Source: Eulemur rufifrons (taxonomy: Eukaryota; Chordata; Mammalia; Primates; Lemuridae). From it: 64,000 bases of DNA. Position 1 is the stretch's first letter. Every line of letters begins with the position of its first letter. The notes below the pieces were generated by a model, which had not been told where the DNA came from, did no database searches, and saw only the letters and a program-made list of their open reading frames with translations. The position numbers and the translations under genes are program-made. Positions 38,605 through 51,745 of this stretch are shown piece by piece. Location of the stretch: the NCBI RefSeq assembly GCF_041146395.1, contig NC_090995.1, positions 12,316,501 through 12,380,500 on the forward strand. The letters run 5' to 3'.

Positions 38605-39069
38605 CCTATAGAGAATACCTTTGTAGTGTTTTATTATTTTTTAATAGGACTTTTGTAGATTATTCGCTTTGTCAGAGGTCATGACATTTCTCAATTTTTA
38701 CAAACACATTTGGCTTACAGAGTATGGATACAATTAAATCTGGAGGTTGGGAAAGATGGAAATACTATGGATTTAGGGAAAAACTATCCAAACGTGTTTA
38801 GACACAATAGGAAGAAGTCTGAAGGCGAAATACAGTAAAATAATTCATGTCAAACTGCTTCACAGGATTAGTTTAGGTGACTGGCTATGGATTGAAGTTA
38901 TTTAGACGATGTGCATGATGAAGACAATGCAGAGGACTTCAGAGACCTGCCACAGTGAGTCTCTGGCTAACGCTTGATGACAATCTTTCTCAGCTTCTTA
39001 AAGTGAATCTGACTCGATGGAATGGTTTGATAAAATGGATTTGCATCAGAATAATCCAGTGGAGGAGGT

Positions 39070-39180
39070 GGAGGGAAGTGCGTGGGTGTATAGATTAGAC
39101 AAGATTGGCCATGTGTTGATAATTATTAAACTGGCTTGATGGATTCATTCTGTTCTTCCTATTTTTGTACTGTTGAAAAA
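39070..39180 (+). mobile_element. L1 3' fragment, sense
   Basis: acaagattggccatgtgttg, then ataattattaaactggcttg, then tactgttgaaaaatttgata matches L1 3' UTR debris. Confidence 0.55.
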
Positions 39181-39224
39181 TTTGATAATAGAAGTTTATA
39201 AAGAGAAATCACTTTCGAAGAAAG

Positions 39225-39550
39225 AGATTTCATTTTTTAGAGCAGTGTTAGGTACACAGCAAAATGGAACAGAAAGTACAGGGTTCTCATATTCCCTCTG
39301 CGTCCACACGTACATAGCCTCCCCCAGTATCAACCTCTCACGTCACACTGGTACTGTTGTTATAACTGACGAATCTATAGCAACACGTAATTGTCACCCG
39401 AAGTCCACAGTTTACATTAGGGTCCACTTGGTGTTGTGCATTCTACGGGTGAGGACAAATGTATAATGACATGTGTCCACCATTTTCGTGTTACCCAGCG
39501 TGGTAACACTGGCCCTCAAACTCCTCTGGGCTCTACCTATTCGTGACCAT
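39225..39550 (-). mobile_element. L1 3' fragment, antisense
   Basis: tttttagagcagtgttaggt, then gcctcccccagtatcaacct, then aagtccacagtttacattag and tggtgttgtgcattctacgg fit the antisense L1 3' UTR. Confidence 0.7.
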
Positions 39551-40129
39551 CACTGATGTTTCTATTGTCTCCACAGTTTTGTCTTCTCCAGGATGTCATC
39601 TAGCTAGAATTGGAAATCACTTTTTCAAATGACTCCTCAAAAGTAAAATCAATCTCTTGACACATTGCATTTATTTATGTAAAAATAAGAAGAATGCACA
39701 TTTAATAAAATTATTTAAGACGTGACTTCACCACAAAACAGGAATGGGGAATATGGAAAAAACCATCCCTGAGACTACCACTTGATCTTAGGAATGAGTA
39801 CAACTCTACCTCCTTTTTGCTTACTTGAATTTGCTTCTCTTCTCTTTGTTTCCCTAGATGTTCTCTGATATTCTCTTGGGCTCCTCTGTAGTGAAGACCA
39901 GCATTGGACTTGTTTTTCTACATTAACCTTAACCCTCTCCTTTAAGCGTCCATTCCACGCGAGCGACCCAGGCAAGATCTTTGCTCACCTGTCCCTACAC
40001 AGGAGCTGATAACACCTTAGAAATCGGCCAGGCCAAACCCGGCCTGGCTAAGAATCCTGTTGGCTCTTTTTACATTTGCAATGGTGGATAATACAATAAA
40101 AAGAAGAAACTTGTTTTGAATGTTAACTG

Positions 40130-40260
40130 GAACTCCTTGTCCGATTTAATCTTCACAATAGCCTTAACAAAGTAAGCTTTAATATTATTTCCATCCGGTA
40201 GATGAGGACACTGAGGCAGCAGAGATTAAGCAAGTGGGTCAAGTTCGTCCTGCTGGTGAG
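40130..40260 (-). mobile_element. MIR fragment, antisense
   Basis: tatttccatccggtagatga, then ggacactgaggcagcagaga, then ttaagcaagtgggtcaag matches antisense MIR. Confidence 0.65.
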
Positions 40261-40471
40261 AGGTGCAGGAGCCCTGGACTGGGAATCGGGAGGCCACGCT
40301 CTCCTCTTGCCTTTGCTGCAAACCAGGCATGTTCACTCAAAAGGTTGCCTTTCAAAGGAGACATGCCCAGTCTTCAGTGAGTCTTTTTTGGTGGGTACTG
40401 TTTTCATGTAAGTGAATGTGTTCAAGTAGTATATAGGTTTACTTCTTTTCTTTCATACTTGCATCCTTGTC

Positions 40472-40547
40472 TCAGTCCATTTTGTGTTGCTATCACAGAA
40501 TATCTGAGACTGGGTAATTTATACAGAAAAGAGGCTTCTTTGGCCTC
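40472..40547 (-). mobile_element. MaLR LTR fragment, antisense
   Basis: tcagtccattttgtgttgct, then gagactgggtaatttataca, then gaaaagaggcttc is the reversed end of an MST/THE1-like LTR. Confidence 0.6.
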
Positions 40548-41357
40548 TGGTGTCTAGAAAAGCCAGGCCTGTTGGCGATCGTTGAAGCTGGGGGTTGGGT
40601 ACGTGGACACTTAGTACCTTATACTAGTCGTTCCATCTTATGCCTGTTTGAAATTTATCCATTAAAAAGCTTTGAAATGGCCATAAAACTGCTTCAGGAG
40701 ATTATGGGTGACTTTTGTCGGAATACATTTATTAGAGGGTCGCAGCAGAAGCCAGACTGCAGTGGGTGGAAGAGTGAAAGATAAGAAATGAGGACGATAA
40801 GTGGAGATTGTCTTTCTCAGAAGTTTGATTTTGAAGGAAAGGAGAGAGAGCAGAAGCTTGAAGGGGAGGACAGGTTAAGGCGGGGTTGTTGGGAGGAGAG
40901 AAATGGCCAAAGGCTCTCGGTGAAATAAAGGATAAAGTAACACATTCAATTGATTATGAGCCACAAAGCTGTCCACATCAGCCTCAAGGCTCTCGGTCTT
41001 TCTGTTGCCGCTCTTGGCGTTGCCTGAATGCAATGGAGAATTTCTCTGAGTGGCCTTAAGAGTCTCCAAATCTGTTGATTCTAAATAACTTAATTACCAG
41101 AACTGCAGCTAAAACAAATGCTTTCCTGAACAGCTTTTTATAATGCTATGTATGGCATAGGAGTGCTGAAGGCAGTACCTGAGTTGCAATTTGAAGGGTT
41201 GTCTGATGAAATTTCAAACAGAAATAAGTAGCCAAAATCCAATAATACCAACCCTGGGGGCTGCTGTGAGAATGAAGCCACATGGATAAAAGTGATCAGC
41301 AAATATTCTTTTTCTTTCCTTCTGTATTATAAAATGGCATTTTCTAAAATGTGTTTG

Positions 41358-41691
<334 letters not shown>

Positions 41692-42214
41692 AAAATGTGT
41701 TTGAAGGACACGCGTCCTAAAGGATGTTAACAAGTGGTATAAAAAAACAGTTTTCCATAGACAAATAAATTTGGGACATGTTGAGTTAATAGTTAAATAG
41801 CTACCGTATCATAGAAGCTTCTGAAAATCATTTATATGCTCAAGTGCATTGTGGATTTTCAAGAATATGCAATATTTTCCAACTGTATTAAACTATAGAA
41901 TTTTTTTTTTTTTTCAAAAAGGAGAATCCCTCAAGACGGCTGTTCTTGAGAACCTACTTTGGGAAATAATTGCACTAAACCACGTGATCCACCTGAGCAT
42001 CACGTGACTCTGAAGGAATTGAAACACATCACCAGTGACAATTCCTTACGGGAAGTACTCGCTGTTGTTTTTCTGGCCTGATCAGTTACTAATAAATGCC
42101 TTATACATTCTGAACAACGAAAAACAGTCTTCATGCTTATTCATAAGGATTCATAAAGATACCAAAAATTGGATATTTTTGTATCCCTTTCTGCCATCGA
42201 CTCTGGGGAGGCAG

Positions 42215-42345
42215 GTTGCTTTAGTGATTGAGAATCAGCTCTGGAATCTGATAACCAGTATGGATTCAGAACCCAGCTGTGGGATGCTGGGCAAGTCTCT
42301 CGGAGAATATTTTGAGCCTCAGTCTTCTCATCAGTAAAATGGGTA
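42215..42345 (+). mobile_element. MIR
   Basis: gattgagaatcagctctgga, then gaacccagctgtgggatgct, then gggcaagtctctcggagaat and ctcatcagtaaaatggg follow the MIR sense order. Confidence 0.65.
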
Positions 42346-43139
42346 TAAAATGTTGATAGTCGAATTTCCATGTTTTATGCTGTTAGTTTTATACACATTT
42401 ATACCTTAGTTAAAACTGTCTAGTAAATTACACTGTATTAACACCCTCTTGTAGGTTCAGCTCTTTACAAGCAATACTTTGATTTCCTTTATAAAGTCAC
42501 TACGGGTTTTATTCAAGAGAAGATGAGAACCCTGAACGGAGAGGGCCTCCTCAGCCTGCAGCGAAGAAAGATCCTGCTGCCGAGATGAAGTGAGAGGAAT
42601 CTCCCTTTAATAACCGGTTCGCGTTCTAGGGGTGGAGCTGGAGACACAGACCTGTTTGGAGGAATGTCAAGAGCAGGTACAGCCAGAGGACACACATCAA
42701 GTCACGTTTATGGAAGAGCACCGAAGGTTAAGCTGAAGAAACTGAACCTGTCATCAGACTATAGAGATCATGGTGATGTGAAGGGGCTGCTGGGGACAGG
42801 GACGGGGACAGGGATGGCGATGGAAGGGGAGGCTGACTTGAATACATTGAAGAAACAAAGCAGGAACACGTTGGGAGGGCTCGAGCTTTGGTTGTGAGCA
42901 GGGCTGAGTCAGCCCGAGCTCCCTCTCACTGTGCTCGCTGTAGGGAGGATGATGGTTTGGCCTGGGTGCAGGGACTTGTGTGTCCCAGCAGGAAGGTGCC
43001 GGAACTGGGCTGGTGGCCCTGTGCACATCCATCTCTCGACAGAAACATTACCTGCTTAGCCAGTCGTCTGGGCCCCGCTTTGAGGGCTCATTCCTTGCCT
43101 CTCCCACATTCCCATATCCAGGTGTTACCTGCAAAACCC

Positions 43140-43183
43140 GTCCTATTTGTAGTAGTCAGGGTTCTCCAGAGAATTAGAGACAA

Positions 43184-43237
<54 letters not shown>

Positions 43238-43612
43238 TGATTTTAATGAATTAGCTTAACTCACACAATCGTGGAGGAGACAGACAAGTCCGAAATCTGC
43301 AGGGTGGGCTGGCAGGCCATAGATCAGAGGAGAATTACTGATGCCATGGTACAAGTCCAGGAGCAGTAGGATTGCAGACTTCTCTCTTCTCTGGGGGAGG
43401 TCGGTCTTTTTCTCCCAAGGCCTTCAACCGATTCGATGAGGCCCCTCTACATTACGGAGGGGGACTCTTGCTACTTTGCTCAAAGTCAACTGTTTTAAAT
43501 GTTACTCTCCTATAACAAATACGTTCACAGAAACATCTAGAGTAATGTGTACCGTGCGTCTGGGTACAGTGCCTTAGGCAAGTCGACACATAAAATTAAC
43601 CACACACTGTTC
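43140..43612 (-). mobile_element. Medium-reiterated repeat (LTR or L1M end, class unresolved) with TG/GA tract
   Basis: gtagtcagggttctccagag, then aactcacacaatcgtggagg, then gcccctctacattacggagg and gtcgacacataaaattaacc is a familiar mammalian repeat in antisense. The reversed ends read TG...CA, which suggests an LTR. I am not sure of the class. A TG then GA microsatellite occupies 43186-43236. Confidence 0.6.
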
Positions 43613-44224
43613 TTTCTTCTTCTTCCACCAAAAGCCTCCCGGCACCTCCCACCAGTTGACATGTTAAAAAGAGAATGAGGTTGATTCTTGGAAACTTGAA
43701 ACTCATCTTCGTGAGGTGTATTAATTTTTATGCTCTCATTATTGGGCCCTCAGATTAGCATGGCCTGATTTCCACTACCAGGAATAAGATGTGTGCTGTG
43801 CTAATGGGAAATGATATATTTAGTGTTGTGTGTGATCATTCTTTAGTGTCTGTGTCCCTTTTATTGGATGAGAGCCCACATGGAGTAGCTGGATAAATGT
43901 GTCCTTTCTGCTTAACCCTGCATTAGGAATAAAAGAGAGAGAAAATGTGTGTGCGCTCATGAGAAAAAAAAATCCATTATTTTACAGATATTTATGGCAT
44001 CATATTCAATGTAATAACTTCCGAGTACCTTCTAGTTAGTAAGCTTTGCAGGGGATAAAGTAATTCCATATCAGCTGAAACCAGTGACGCCTCCCATGTT
44101 GGATTCCATTCCAGTTGTGCTTTAAATGACACGTGCTTCTCCGCAAAGTTTAACAACTAAGGACTAATTTTGCTGGGCGACGTAATTAGCACGTTAACAA
44201 AATATAATTTAAAACAAGGGGAAG

Positions 44225-44330
44225 GTGATGAAGGGAAAAAAGAATATAAATGTATTTATTACCATTGAACGATACACTTAAAAATGGTAAAGATGGTAGA
44301 TTATATATGTATATTTTAACTCCATAAAAA
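44225..44330 (+). mobile_element. L1 3' fragment, sense
   Basis: ccattgaacgatacacttaa, then aaatggtaaagatggtagat and the A-rich end match an L1 3' UTR. Confidence 0.6.
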
Positions 44331-44340
44331 AACAAGGGCA

Positions 44341-44673
44341 GGCCGGGCATGGTGGCTCACACCTGTAATCCTAGCACTCTGGGAGGCCGAGGCGGGTGGA
44401 TTGTTTGAGCTCAGGAGTTCGAGACCAGCCTGAGCCAGAGCGAGACCCCGTCTCTACTAAAAATAGAAAGAAATTATATGGACAGCTAAAAATATATATA
44501 GAAAAATTAGCCGGGCAGGGTGGCACATGCCTGTAGTCCAAGCTACTCAGGAGGCTGAGGCAGGAGGATCGCTTGAGCCCAGGAATTTGAGGTTGCTGTG
44601 AGCTAGGCTGATGCCACGGCACTCACTCTAGCCTGGGCAACAGAGTGAGACTCTGTCTCAAAAAAAAAAAAAC

Positions 44674-44710
<37 letters not shown>
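44341..44710 (+). mobile_element. Strepsirrhine Alu with (CA)n grown from its tail
   Basis: Complete two-arm element with linker. The A tail passes into CA repeats (about 44677-44712) and the flanking acaagggca at 44332-44340 recurs at 44711-44719. The microsatellite is therefore inside the insertion. Confidence 0.95.
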
Positions 44711-44714
<4 letters not shown>

Positions 44715-45231
44715 GGGCAATTCTTTTCAGAGCTTATAGGAATACATTATGCTTAGCGGATAGATAACGTTTTTGGAATTGGAGTAATTTTAGTCAATTT
44801 AATGTTTAAGTACCACAAGCAATTTCCTTTTTACACTATGTGAAATAAGCCGTCTTCCATTTACAGAACAGCATCACGGCGTGACACCAATCTTTTGAAG
44901 AATCATGACATTTCTCCTCGTTGACATACGAGAACAGATAACATTTGAAAGTCAATCTGTTTGTCTCTATCCAAGATTAGGAGAATTAACAGATAATATA
45001 GACCCCTTCAAGGTAGGGACCAAGTCTCCTATGTCACCAAACACGGGACTCAGGATGTTCTGGTTCACCTGCTGGAGAAAGGCTGGCCGATGTCACCAGG
45101 TGGACTAGGGCGTGGCCTGTTCTACCCCAGTTGAGCAACTACTGCAAAGCCTCCTGGTGCCCTATTGTTCCTTAAGCAATAACAAGGACAAGTGGGCCTG
45201 GAAATGGGTCACTTTGTTCTATTTCCTGTAA

Positions 45232-45634
<403 letters not shown>

Positions 45635-45709
45635 GAAGATGAATTGGGAAGCACAGGTGGTAGTTGGACAGTTGGGCAGCCCGGCGGTGACCTTGCATTG
45701 ATGGTGGCA

Positions 45710-45742
45710 GCAATCATACACACAATCATACACACAATCATG
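45710..45742. repeat. Short 12-bp tandem repeat
   Basis: The unit aatcatacacac occurs twice, followed by a partial third copy (aatcatgg). Minor. Confidence 0.8.
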
Positions 45743-46189
45743 GTTGTGTATCTCCTCCAGCAGGACTCCATGGTGAGGGGTCCTGAGGATTAGATGCAAA
45801 AGGCCTTACCACCTCAGTAACGTCCCAGGTAAACAATCATGATCACTTAAGTTGTGTGGAGCATTTGGCTCCTAAGGTACCCAGAATCATCAAGAGTAGA
45901 TTGTCATGTTCCTTATATTCTGTTTGAAATATCAGAAACATGTTAAATACATGTATACAGTTGGTCTGAAAATGTATTTCCGTGTTGAAGGGTCTACATG
46001 TCAGTTTCTGTGTGTGGTTTAGAAAATTCCCTTCTGTGAATGATCACATTTCTCAGGAATGACAGATGAGGATAGTACGTTGTAGTAATAAAAATCATAG
46101 AAACAGCAACATGACATATGACTATTAGGGTAATAAAAATAATAAGAAGCTTAATATGATGCTTCTTAAAGTGTTTTTTCTCAGATGCT

Positions 46190-46560
46190 TTCTTATTTAT
46201 TTATTTTATTAAACCTATCTTGAAAAAATTCCAGATCTGAGAAAAATTACAAGACAACTACAGTGAATTCATACATACCCTTCACCTAAATTTTGCCAAA
46301 TTTGCTATGTCTCTCTCTTTATATATAATACATATGTCTAATATGCTAATACACACAATGTTTTTTATCCTTCTCGTCATGTTTTCTGAACCAATTGAAA
46401 GTAGATTACAGAGATTATAACCTTTCATTCCCAAATACTTCCGTGATGTATCTCCTGAGAACAAGGACTGTCTCTCCTATAACCGGTACGTTATCAAAAA
46501 TCAGAAAATTTAACATGGATATAATACTATCTCGTATGGAGTTCAGATGGAAATTTTGGC
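46190..46560 (-). mobile_element. L1-like fragment, antisense
   Basis: aaattttgccaaatttgcta, then ttcattcccaaatacttccg, then tgatgtatctcctgagaaca resembles antisense ancient L1. A similar block occurs at 48050-48240. Confidence 0.5.
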
Positions 46561-46799
46561 TATTGTACCATTAATGTCTTTTATAAAAGCAACTTTTTTT
46601 GCAACTCAAAATCCAATCTAAAATCACACACCCAACTTAATCGTCATGCTTTAGTTTTCTTTAATCTAGAACAGTTGGTTTTCAGCCTAACATGAGACCT
46701 TTCACAACAGTGAGTTTTTGAAGCATGCAGCCTGTTGTTTTGTAGAAGAAATCTCATAGGTTCGGAAATTTTTGATTAGGAAAAGGGCCAACACCGGGT

Positions 46800-46960
46800 C
46801 CGCAAACTGGGATTTAAATGGTGAGCACCACACAGCATTTGTTTGCTTTCTCTGAATCAGTTTTGTCATCTTAAAAATAGGGAGACTGTTGCCTGTCCTG
46901 ACTCACAGGGTTCTTTGGGAGATAAAAGGAGAAAATAGAGGCGGAATTATTACTTCAAAA
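46800..46960 (+). mobile_element. MIR fragment
   Basis: gctttctctgaatcagtttt, then gtcatcttaaaaatagggag, then ctcacagggttctttgggag follows the MIR 3' half. Confidence 0.55.
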
Positions 46961-47433
46961 CTGCAGAGCATTTTACAAAACGAAAGGCATCACTTTCAGT
47001 TGTGAGTCAATGCTACAGATTGTTAAATGTGCTCAGTTGTGTGCGTTGCTCTTCCTGATGGAACATCTCTGGCTTTCCTTCCTTCCCTCCCCCCTTCCTC
47101 TTCTTTCTTCCTCTCTTTCTACACTCACACGCACACGCACCCCAAGGTAATGGGGAAGATTTCAAATCCTTTGTGGCTGTATCATACAGACATGGTGCCC
47201 AGCGCTTACTTGGTGACTGTAAGCTACAAAATCATCACGCTACAAGGGAGTTTAGAAAAATTCTAGGTCAGAGTGTTCATCTCCCAGAGATGGTGACCTG
47301 CGTGGGCACAGAGCTAATCCAGAGTCAGGACCAGACAGGCAGGTTCTGCTCCTGGTCCCCTGCCCTTTGCCTCGCCCTCACTGCCTGACTTCATCCTGGC
47401 CCAGGGAGCCAGTCCATTCATTGAAAGAATATA

Positions 47434-47582
47434 GGCCGGGTGCGGTGGCTCATGCCTGTAATCCTAGCACTCTGGGAGGCCCAGGCGGGAGGATCGCTCA
47501 AGGTCAGGAGTTCAATACCAGCTTGAGCAAGAGCAAGACCCCATCTTTACTAAAAAAATAGAAAGAAATTAGCTGGACAACT

Positions 47583-47615
<33 letters not shown>

Positions 47616-47677
47616 AGCCGGGCGTGGTGGCGCATGCCTGTAGTCCCAGCTACTCGGGAGGCTGAGGCAGGAGGATC
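47434..47677 (+). mobile_element. 3'-truncated strepsirrhine Alu with internal (TA)n
   Basis: It starts normally (ggccgggtgcggtggctcat), has the linker with an expanded TA run, and stops abruptly after gaggctgaggcaggaggatc. No right-arm end, A tail or direct repeat follows. The next bases (cacgcaggaggccggcagag) are not Alu. Confidence 0.9.
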
Positions 47678-47734
47678 CACGCAGGAGGCCGGCAGAGCCG
47701 CTCTGCCACGTGAGACGTCATTACTTTATATAGA

Positions 47735-48240
47735 AAGCTTTACTTGAAAACAATTTAAAACTTGCAGAAAAAAATTGCAAAAATAAAAATAGTACAACAA
47801 ACACGCAGATGTCCTTTACCCAAATCCACCTATTAGCAGTTTACTCTCTGCTCTCTTTATTTATTTATGCAAAATATTTATATATTTTTTTCTAATTGTG
47901 GCAAGATACGCAGTTACCCTCTGAACCATTTTTTAAGCATAATGTTCAATGGCATTGAGTAGATTCACACTGTGCCATCGTCACCACCGTCTGTCCAGAG
48001 AACACTTCTCATCTTGCAAAACTGGAACTCTGTATTCATTAAACCACACACATACTTTTTTTCTGAACCATTTGAAGGCAAATTGCCTCCCTTTTCCCCC
48101 TAGATACTTGGCAGTATGTTTTCTGAGAATTGAGACATTATCTTAACCGCAGGACAGCAATCACATTCAGCGAATCTGTGTCTTACCCATGCAATGCTTT
48201 TGTGTCATCTACCGTTCGTATTTCAATTTTGTCAGTTGAC
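47735..48240 (-). mobile_element. L1 3' debris, antisense
   Basis: Three blocks: 47740-47860 with caaacacgcagatgtccttt; 47890-48035 with caatggcattgagtagattc then ttgcaaaactggaactctgt; and 48050-48240 with gaaggcaaattgcctccctt. All resemble antisense L1 3' UTR pieces. Confidence 0.6.
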
Positions 48241-49239
48241 CCAACAGCTCTTTCTAACGTTTTCCCCCTCCTGTACGGAATCAAGTCTGGAAACAGGCAT
48301 TGCATTTCATTGTCACATATCTTTAGCCCCTTAAATCTGGGTGGTTTCCACAGCTTTTCTTTGCCTCGTGATTTTGACAGTTTTAAAGGTTAGACTCCTC
48401 CCTCTTACCAAAGCAGAACGTGCATCATGTGGGTTTTGCTGATGTTTTCTTGTGGTTGCAGTGAGACCATGTATTCTCGCTGAGAAAAACCACACGTGTG
48501 GTACGTTCTCCTGAAGGCTTTCCACCTGCAGGCACCTGATGTCCACCTGTTTCTTATTGCTCACGTTCCACTTGGTCACCAGATCAAGGTGTTTTCTCGT
48601 TTCTCTACTGTATAATTTCTGTCTTATTCTCCTCCCTTGCAACTAAGAGGTAGGAGGTGGGAAGACACTTTAAAATCGCGCAAATATCCGATTCCTCACC
48701 AAAATCTCCCTCTAGATTTGGAACCTATGAATGTGTCTTGCCGTAGTCAGCCTCACTATGGCGGTTGCAAAGCGATGGGTTTGAAACTCCTGCCATCCCT
48801 CCGCGATTGCTGTCTGCTCTGAACAGTCCCCGTGTTCTCCTACCGGCAAGAGCTTCCCCTTTTTCTTAAGTCTATCTTAGTATGAACTCATGAATTCTTA
48901 ATGTTTCAGTGGTTTATAATTAATCATGTTAGTGCTCAAATTGTCCCAGGTTTGGCCAGAAGTCTTTTTAAGCTGGGCACCTGTGTCCCTGTGACTTGCT
49001 GTGACCTGTTCCTGTCTTCTTTATTGAGCGCTCTCTGACCTTCTGACCTAACAGGCTGTTTGGGGCCCATCTTGTCCCTCCCCTGCCTCAACTCTGGGAT
49101 GAGTCACCGCTACTTCCTGACTCGGTGGCAGCTACAGCCTCAGGCACATGTGCAGAAAGGGGGACCGCAGCCAGATTTGCTATTATGAGAAGAACCAGGT
49201 TTGGGACCTAAATAAACGTGTGGCTGTGTTGACAGACTA

Positions 49240-49480
49240 GAACTGTGGCATGGTGCGTGGCCTCTGGAGTCAGACAGCCTGGATTCCAATGTCACCTCTG
49301 TCATTGGCTAGCTGTGTGTCCTCAGGCCAAAGACTTAGCTTCTTCATATGTAAAATGAGATTCATAATGGTATGAATATGGTAAAGCAAGGCAAAGATTA
49401 CATTAAATAACCCGTGTCGTTTCTGAGCAGAATCTATAGCACATGGGAAGTGCTCAATAAATCACAATTTTTATTATCAA
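49240..49480 (+). mobile_element. MIR, near full length
   Basis: ctctggagtcagacagcctg, then ggattccaatgtcacctctg, then ggctagctgtgtgtcctcag, tgtaaaatgagattcataat and aagtgctcaataaat cover most of MIR in order. Confidence 0.8.
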
Positions 49481-50130
49481 TCATATTTGCTGGATTCTTT
49501 TTCATTTTTCCTGTTTCAAGTTGAGAGAATAAAACATAACGTCATTCTTTTCTAGTTGAAAACCGTTCTGCTGAGAGGGTTAATCCTTGTGAGTATATGC
49601 GGAGCTGAAAAAACCATTTGGTGACATAACTTCTGTTTACCTGCGTGGTAGAACATTTCTAAGTAACTACCAAGTAATCAAATCAGTAACCCTGAAGGGC
49701 GTTCAGAAACCAGTAGTGAGCATGTCCACTAGAGGGAGCTATTGTAACAAATTATGTGGAGCTCTTTTTAAGCACACTGTGTTTATACAAACTTCATAGT
49801 TTATTGATAATGTACCTGTGTCGTGAAGTCAAGATTGAAAAGTATTATGGTATACTTTCATGCAGACTATAAATACGACAGCTGTGTGTTTTAAAAGATA
49901 CACATTCCTATAATTCAGAGAGAACAAATATTTACTAAACTTTGAAAATTACACTAGGGTTTCATTCTGTCTTGGCCAAATGAATTTCATAGAAATTGTA
50001 AGAGCTATTAATAATCAATAGGGGTATCTAGTTAAATAAAGTCTATTAAACACATTACATTGTGAAATAAAAACAAGCCATTTAAAATAGTTGACAACAT
50101 TGTCCAAGGTAACATTTAAAAAATGAAATA

Positions 50131-50460
<330 letters not shown>

Positions 50461-50495
50461 AAAAAATGAAATAAAGACAAATGAAAATTTAGAAG

Positions 50496-51108
50496 TGTTA
50501 GAACCGGTCTCCCTCAGCCCCAGGAACAGATAGGCAGAGTCACCAAGGCTGCTACAGACAAAGGAGTTTATTCTCTAGCTCGAGCAGGGTCCAAGGCCCA
50601 GAGCACCAACACAGTGGCCTCGCCAGGAGCCAGGACCCCGCCCTGGGGTGGGAACTAAGTTTTTATACTCATCAGTAGGTTACATGTATCGGGCACACCA
50701 TCCCCCACCCCCCCTTTTAGTTCATTTGCTCTTTCAAAAGTGGCTGATAGTGTTGGCTCCTGATTGGCCAGTTTCCAAGCTGGGGTTTGGCTCCTGATTG
50801 GCCAGTTTCCAAGCCAGGGGCCTTGGCTCCTGATTGGTTGGTTTCCAGGGCCTTGGCTCCTGATTGGCCGGTGTCCAAGCCGGGGCCTTGGCTCCTGATT
50901 GGCCGGTTTTCAAGCCAGGGCCTTGGCTCCTGATTGGCCGGTTTTCAAGCCAGGGCCTTGGCTCCTGATTGGCCAGTTTCGGGGCTTTCAGTTGTTACTA
51001 GCGGCATTCGGGGAGGGGAGGGCCTGCGTGGGGGAAACCGAAACTTAGGCCTCTCCTAGGAGGTCCAGTCTGTCATGGAGTTACTCCTGTTTTCCTTCCT
51101 GCTCTACA
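50496..51108 (-). mobile_element. Solo endogenous-retroviral LTR (class I-like)
   Basis: On the minus strand it reads TGTAGAGCAGG at 51108 and ends CGGTTCTAACA at 50496, a proper TG...CA pair. The 4-bp direct repeat gaag flanks it at 50492-50495 and 51109-51112, the size typical of gammaretroviral-type insertions. A TATA box (gagtataaaaact) lies near 50665-50675 and a polyadenylation signal (gagaataaactcc) near 50570, in correct U3-R-U5 order. Its U3 holds seven tandem CCAAT-containing units. No retroviral coding sequence is next to it, so it is a recombination-derived solo LTR. The family is unknown to me. Confidence 0.85.
50753..50985 (-). repeat. Seven-copy tandem repeat with CCAAT motif in the LTR U3
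   Basis: The unit is about 35 bp and centred on ttggctcctgattggcc. ATTGG starts at 50763, 50797, 50833, 50863, 50898, 50933 and 50968, with spacings of 30 to 36 bp. On the LTR sense strand each is GGCCAATCAGGAGCC, a good NF-Y site, except the third, which reads AACCAATCAGG. It lies upstream of the LTR TATA box, the usual place of retroviral enhancer repeats. Confidence 0.93.
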
Positions 51109-51424
51109 GAAGCACAGGAGACTCTTGACAACGTGGGTTTAAACTGCAAGGGTCCGTTTATACGTGGATCTTTTTCAACCAAACATGGATCTAAAGTACA
51201 GTATTTGCTGGACGTGAAGCCCAAGTGTTCGCAGAGCAGACTTAACCAATCCCTCGTTACACAGACGGACGGCTGTAGGTTTCCCAAATCTTGCTCCACC
51301 TGGACGAAGGGAGACGAGAGAAAAGCAGCAGTTGGAATCAGATACAATCTGGCGATCTGGGACTCAGTGTGCCAGAGCAGTAGGGGACAGGGTCTAGTCT
51401 GGCAGTAGGGGGCTCTGCATTTGG

Positions 51425-51510
51425 GGACCCCTCTTCTTTCTGTTTGACCCCGGGCAAGTTATTCAGCCTCTGTTGCCTCACCTTTAACAGGAAGGGGTTA
51501 GAGCTCAAAC
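51425..51510 (+). mobile_element. MIR fragment
   Basis: tttgaccccgggcaagttat, then tcagcctctgttgcctcacc fits the MIR core. Confidence 0.6.
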
Positions 51511-51577
51511 GTTTGCAGTAAATTAGTGTAATTACATTTAAAGTAGCTGTTTGCTTAACTTTTTATTTTTTTGGTCC

Positions 51578-51745
51578 TTAATTTTTTTTTTTTTTTTTTA
51601 GAATATTACGGGGGTACAAATGTTTAGGTCACATATATTGCCTTTGCCCCGCCCAAGTCAGACCTCCAAGTGAGCCTCAGCCTGAGACAGCGAGCACCGC
51701 ACCCATTAGGTGTGAATACACCCATCCCCTCCTCCCCCATCTTGC
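51578..51745 (-). mobile_element. L1 3' end, strepsirrhine-type, antisense
   Basis: T run, then acgggggtacaaatgtttag, then gtcacatatattgcctttgc, then gtgaatacacccatcccctc. It is the reverse-complement relative of the L1 tail at about 31530-31615. ttgcttaac occurs on both sides (near 51550 and 51742) and may be the target-site duplication. Confidence 0.75.

Noticed and set aside
50753..50985. Regularly spaced repeat resembling a CRISPR array
   Set aside because: Units are contiguous tandem copies without unique spacers, inside an LTR in a primate genome.
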